Below, piece after piece: positions 60,304-64,000 of a stretch of DNA of 64,000 nt (position 1 is its first letter; the number at the start of each line of letters is the position of its first letter). The stretch is from positions 43,176,451-43,240,450 of the forward strand of contig NC_082694.2 of the NCBI RefSeq assembly GCF_949987515.2. Direction: 5' to 3'. The stretch is from Delphinus delphis (taxonomy: Eukaryota > Chordata > Mammalia > Artiodactyla > Delphinidae). The translations under genes were made by a program, and so were the position numbers. The notes under the pieces are model-generated. The model made no database searches, had not been told where the DNA came from, and saw nothing but the letters and a program-made list of their open reading frames with translations.

Positions 60304-61034
60304 AAGTCTCTCTTTTAAACAAAGAATAGTATGGCACATACCTTGGGTACAAGGACATTTAATTATCTCTTTTTCTAACGCAAACAGGCTGTCTGTGCAT
60401 ACTCCACAGTCTCATACTGACCTTGACAACTGGCTCAATAAAAAGACAGTGAAATGTCTACTTGGGGAACCTCAAAAAGCACATTCTTCTCTCTTCAGGA
60501 TTTTAAAGTTTAGCACACTTTATACAGGAAATCTGTCTCTCTTTTAAAGCTGCTTTGCATTTTTTTTTCAGCCACCAAGGGAATTCTTAAGTATAAGGAT
60601 CCATTTTTTGTCTCTTAGAGAAGTACCAAGTATATGAATGTGATGCTCCATCGCACGGGGAAAAATATAACATAAAAAGATAAAAAGCAGTTCAGTAACT
60701 TTTAGCTAACATCCATTTCACGTGTAAGGTTACACGTGGACATGATGCTTATCAAATGAATCAATCCTCTGTGGAAAGGACTGGTTTTTTGTAGACTGAA
60801 CCCATGATTCAAAACAGTACAAGTTAATCCCTCTTGCACAGAACTTAATACATGCTCGTGTGTTAAGAAAATGATCAATTCTTTGAAGGGAAAACAAATC
60901 TCTGATTATATGAACAAACTGCACGATTTGGTCAATCCAGTTAACCAAGTATCCCTATAGAAACAAAGCCTCCAAATAATTTTCAAAGGTTTTTCATGTT
61001 CTCAAGGTACGTGTACATTGTTCAACAAGCAAGA
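60304..61034. other. Unique non-coding DNA with an E-box palindrome
   Basis: Contains the double E-box listed below. No repeat family or exon recognised. Confidence 0.5.
60719..60738. promoter_or_regulatory. Palindromic pair of CACGTG E-boxes
   Basis: CACGTGTAA at 60719-60727 and its exact complement TTACACGTG at 60730-60738 are separated by GG. Each arm holds a canonical CACGTG. Such sites bind bHLH factors (MYC/MAX, USF, CLOCK/BMAL1 families); that this one is used is inference only. Confidence 0.35.
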
Positions 61035-61046
61035 ATATGGGCTACA

Positions 61047-61395
61047 GGACTTCCCTGGTGGCGCAGTGGTTAAGAATCCGCCTGCCAATGCAGCGGACAC
61101 GGGTTCGAGCCCTGGTCCGGGGAGGTCCCACATGCCGCGGAGCAACTAAGCCCGTGCACCACAACTACTGAGCTGGCGCTCTAGAGCCTGCGAACCACAA
61201 CTATTGAGCCCACGTGCCACAACTACTGAAGTCCGCGCGCCTAGAGCCCATGCTCCGCAACAAGAGAAGCCACCGCAATGAGAAGCCCGCGCACCGCAAC
61301 GAAGAGTAGCCCCCACTCACCGCAACCAGAGAAAGCACGCGTGCAGCAGCAACGAAGACCCAACACAGCCCCAAAAAAAAAAAAAAAAAAAAACT
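61047..61395 (+). mobile_element. CHR-type SINE, long form, full length
   Basis: The most complete long-form copy here: canonical B box ggttcgagccc, 'ccacaactactgagctgg', 'cgctctagagcctgcgaacc', 'tccgcgcgcctagagccc', 'caatgagaagcccgcgcacc', 'cgaagagtagcccccactc' and a ~21 A tail. The duplication 'atatgggcta' occurs at 61035-61044 and 61403-61412. Confidence 0.96.
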
Positions 61396-61412
61396 GTAAA
61401 ATATATGGGCTA

Positions 61413-61590
61413 AACAGACTGTACCAGAAATGAGTCGTAAATAATAAGCCCTATTTTTAACAAAAGGATGTGTTAAAAATAAAGGGTATGTTTGTAATTT
61501 TACAAAGAAGAAGTTGAATGCTGAGTACTGTTTTTATATGAACCTGCTACCTCGTGGCAGCACACCACAGCAGAAAGAGCAGAGATAAAC
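61413..61590. other. Unique non-coding DNA
   Basis: Short AT-rich interval with nothing recognised. Confidence 0.5.
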
Positions 61591-61592
61591 AG

Positions 61593-61775
61593 GACAGTCA
61601 GGCAGACCTGGGTTCAAAGCCCAGCTCTGCCACAAATTGGCTGTGGGTGTACTTGAGGAAGTCGCTTTACCTTCTCAAACCTCAGCTTTTAACTCCGTAA
61701 AATGGAGATAATAATATCTACCTTTTGTGGTTGCCATGAGGATGGAACGATCAGTATCTCACATAACACAGCATG
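61593..61775 (+). mobile_element. MIR SINE, well preserved
   Basis: 'cagacctgggttcaaagccc', 'agctctgccacaaattggc', 'tcaaacctcagcttttaac', 'taaaatggagataataatat' and 'ttgccatgaggatggaacg' follow MIR closely, including the tRNA-like head. Confidence 0.92.
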
Positions 61776-61914
61776 TGGCACTACAGCCCCCACCCATCTC
61801 TATTAGGTCACCTGTAATAGGCACCCAACCAATATTCTTTTTTTCATTTACAAAAGAAATGACACTTTATTAAGCATTTATTACAGCAAACTTGTTTTAT
61901 TATTATTATTCAAT

Positions 61915-62120
61915 GGTTAGAGTTAGTATAGCATCACAGTTAAGAGTTCCAGACAAACAATGATGAGGCTTAACTTTGAATCTTAGTTCCACTGCACACT
62001 GGTAAGTAGACTTGTACCAAATTTCTTAACCTCCCAAATGCAGTCCCTTTGTCTCTAAAATAGGGATGAGACATTCACGTAAATTGCTTAACAAAGTGCT
62101 TGATACACATTAGGGATTAC
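61915..62120 (+). mobile_element. MIR SINE remnant
   Basis: 'agtatagcatcacagttaag', 'ttgaatcttagttccactgc', 'cttgtaccaaatttcttaac', 'ctttgtctctaaaataggga' and 'caaagtgcttgatacacat' follow MIR. It lies only about 140 bp beyond another MIR in the same orientation. Confidence 0.85.
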
Positions 62121-63008
62121 TGTTACTACTTATCAAGATTCTTACATGAATTTTTTTTCTACTAAATTACTTTAGGTATCAATCTGCTGAATCTCCATCA
62201 CGGCAGCAAAAGCAACATCACCACAGAAACACCTGCAGACGCCTGCTTTCTACCTCCTGCACCCAAGCTTCCCAGACAAATGAGCTAAGCCTGCCTGTTA
62301 TTTGGATTATCATGATAATTGTAACAAAACTAAGCCTGAGGAACTAATGGTAGATTATGCGTGCTAAGTCATGCCAGGAATCTAGAGAGGACATCCGGCT
62401 TTGGCAAAGTGCACAAGCCGTATCTGAGCGTGCGCCTCTCCATACTGGCAAGGTCTGGGTTAGCCCGCTTGGTGAGGCTAGAGATTCCAGGTCTCTCCCC
62501 AGTGAGAATCCTCACAGAACAGAAATGCTGAATTAAGCACCACGTAGAAATGCCCCGTTGCCTCAAAGCAGCATTTTGCACCGATTAGCAGCCAGCTAAA
62601 ATACATTTTGATGAGCCATGTAAGTAAGTTCCAGGAAAGCTGCACAAGACAGAATATGACAGAATCCATATTCTTGCAGGGGAGGGGCCTCGCTTTATTA
62701 CTTCCCTGAAAGATTTTGCATCATTCACACATTTGGGCACGAGAATGAGAATGAGACTGATGTGGACATAAGAAGCCTGACAAATCTGCACAAATGTGAG
62801 GCTGAAATGCTGAAGCAGCCATTTACAGAGAGAAAAGAACATACTCAGGACACCTGGGTTCTCTTCACTCTTCCTCCGGGTAGACATGATGCTTGTTTTA
62901 TCTCATCTGCCCTAAGTCATCACCCCTTGTCCTGATACTATGCAGAATATTTTTAGATTCTGAAATGGAATGTGTAAAGTGTGGGAGCAGAGTTAAAGAT
63001 ACAAAAAT
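62121..63008. other. Unique non-coding DNA
   Basis: No repeat family or exon recognised. Open frames at 62369-62887 on the - strand lack domain support. Confidence 0.45.
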
Positions 63009-63017
63009 GAATTTCTC

Positions 63018-63219
63018 GGGCTTCCCTGGTGGCGCAGCGGTTGAGAGTCCGCCTGCCGATGCAGGGGACACGGGTTCATGCCCTGGTCCGGGAAGATTCC
63101 ACATGCCGCGGAGCGGCTGGGCCCGTGAGCCATGGCCACTGAGCCTGCGCATCCGGAGCCTGTGCTCCGCAACGGGAGAGGCCACGACAGTTAGAGGCCC
63201 ACGTACCGCAAAAAAAAAA
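63018..63219 (+). mobile_element. CHR-type SINE, short form
   Basis: Full-length with a ~10 A tail. Duplications 'gaatttctc' at 63009-63017 and 63220-63228 are identical. A 205-codon open frame (62893-63510) is created by reading through it and has no other support. Confidence 0.97.
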
Positions 63220-63239
63220 GAATTTCTCATAAAGTGTGA

Positions 63240-64000
63240 GGGCTCACACCTCCTCTGTCCTTCCATTCATTGCTCTTCCTCTTCCCTCCACAGAGAATCT
63301 TCTTTTCCCCTGCTCTCTCCTTATCATCTGTACCTAACCCCAACTCCAGAGAGAGGCCAAGTCCGGAAATGGATTACAGAAGTCCACACAGGCCACACCT
63401 GGTTCTCTTGCCTGGTCTCCCAGCTACAGGTCCCTCCCCACCCCATCAGACACACAATTGTGTCACTACTCTGCTCAAACACAGGAAACAGCTTCCGACT
63501 GCCCTCCTAACACCAGCCATAGGAACTCAGCGCACTCGAGGTACCAGGACTGTACGAGGCTTTCCTTCATTATTCTTGGCACTCACAATGATCTTGGAAG
63601 AAAGTTATTATTCTGTTATTATTATTACCCCCAACATTATTCCAACTCTGTATCTGGTCACATCTGTACTTTCAGCATCATTCCCTGAACCCCCAACCAC
63701 CTGAACTTCTCACCGCTTCTTATTCAATCCTTTGGTTCTTCCCCTTTGGTTCTTGCTTGTGGCTTTCCCTCTAACAGAAATGCTCTCCTATTTACCAGGC
63801 ACCCCTCTTCAAAGGGGATCCAGACACACCTCCTCCACATGGACTTCTCATACCTCTGAGCCAAAAATAATGTTGTCTCTTCGTTATCAGAGATACTTTT
63901 GTACCACCTTTATGGAACTTCCATTTGATTTTGTGCATCTCTCTTCCCTCTGCTAGACTGTACATTTTTCAAGAGACTGAGCATCATGACATCGACTCCT
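63240..64000 (+). mobile_element. L2 LINE remnant running off the right edge
   Basis: 'tgtgtcactactctgctcaa' with 'cacaggaaacagcttccgac' matches the L2 ORF2 phrase 'catgtcactcctctgctcaaaaccctcc...ggcttcc'. Further on, 'ctctaacagaaatgctctcc', 'ctctgctagactgtacattt' and 'caagagactgagcatcatg' match the 3' region. A small (TTA)n lies at 63605-63625. Confidence 0.75.

Noticed and set aside
60056..60547. 163-codon open frame on the + strand
   Set aside because: It passes through the SINE at 60097-60303; the parts outside it show no domain or splice signal.
7400..63219. tRNA genes at the SINE heads
   Set aside because: The heads have A- and B-box-like motifs but no intact cloverleaf, and they belong to dispersed SINEs with A-tails and target duplications.
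62893..63510. 205-codon open frame, the longest in the window
   Set aside because: It is a read-through of a short CHR SINE (63018-63219) flanked by L2-like DNA; the middle third is the SINE frame and there is no domain.
1..64000. CRISPR arrays, operons, riboswitches, integrons or phage modules
   Set aside because: The window is clearly mammalian; no regularly spaced repeats with unique spacers, no dense coding and no bacterial signals occur.

Overview
This window is non-coding mammalian nuclear DNA. At least 16 tRNA-derived SINEs of the CHR (Cetacea/Hippopotamidae/Ruminantia) type, all beginning with a version of 'ggcttccctggtggcgcagtgg', place it in Cetartiodactyla. Twelve of the 16 belong to a short (~200 bp) subfamily ('...ccgcggagcggctgggcc...gtgagaggcccgcgtaccgc' plus A-tail) that I associate with whales and dolphins, so a cetacean is the best guess. 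L1 3' ends of the artiodactyl style agree. I find no supported protein-coding exon, RNA gene, CpG island, CRISPR array or bacterial feature. The window is either intergenic or inside a large intron.

Layout. 1-9.7 kb: mostly unique AT-rich DNA with a MIR (2.9 kb), a MER5-like DNA element (4.2 kb), a small local tandem repeat (5.16 kb) and two SINEs; the first SINE (5.47 kb) carries an adjoining (TA)15 microsatellite. 9.7-17.4 kb: a recent L1 3' end with a SINE nested in it, a long-form CHR SINE, a reversed L1 3' end, two L2 remnants and two young SINEs. 18.3-23.9 kb: one long, decayed L1 in + orientation, split by a long-form CHR SINE. 24.5-26 kb: an L2 split by a ~717 bp MER1-like hAT transposon with clear 8-bp target duplications. 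26.4-27.3 kb: two abutting ERVL-type LTR remnants (MLT1-like, then MLT2-like), the second holding a G-rich local tandem repeat. 27.3-37 kb: unique DNA, small L1 pieces, a possible ERV LTR, a MIR and three SINEs. 37.4-38.4 kb: L2 on the - strand. 40-44.3 kb: two L1 3' ends, a MIR and a cluster of MYB-type motifs. 44.4-51.5 kb: a pyrimidine-rich stretch made mostly of L2 in + orientation, with three young SINEs and an L1 tail inserted. 51.5-57.1 kb: mostly unique, with one MIR. 57.15-59.4 kb: a 5'-truncated L1MB-like element. 59.4-64 kb: three SINEs, two MIRs, a palindromic double E-box, and L2 running off the right edge.

There are no genes to relate to one another. What the window records is a layered insertion history: L2/MIR/MER5 oldest, then L1MB-like elements, MER1 and MLT LTRs, then lineage-specific L1, then long CHR SINEs and finally short CHR SINEs, many with perfect target-site duplications. 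Several moderately long open frames are by-products of the SINE sequence or of pyrimidine-rich L2. Family names come from remembered consensus patterns and were not checked against a repeat library. I did not find a previously undescribed biological system here; the most useful observations are listed as findings.
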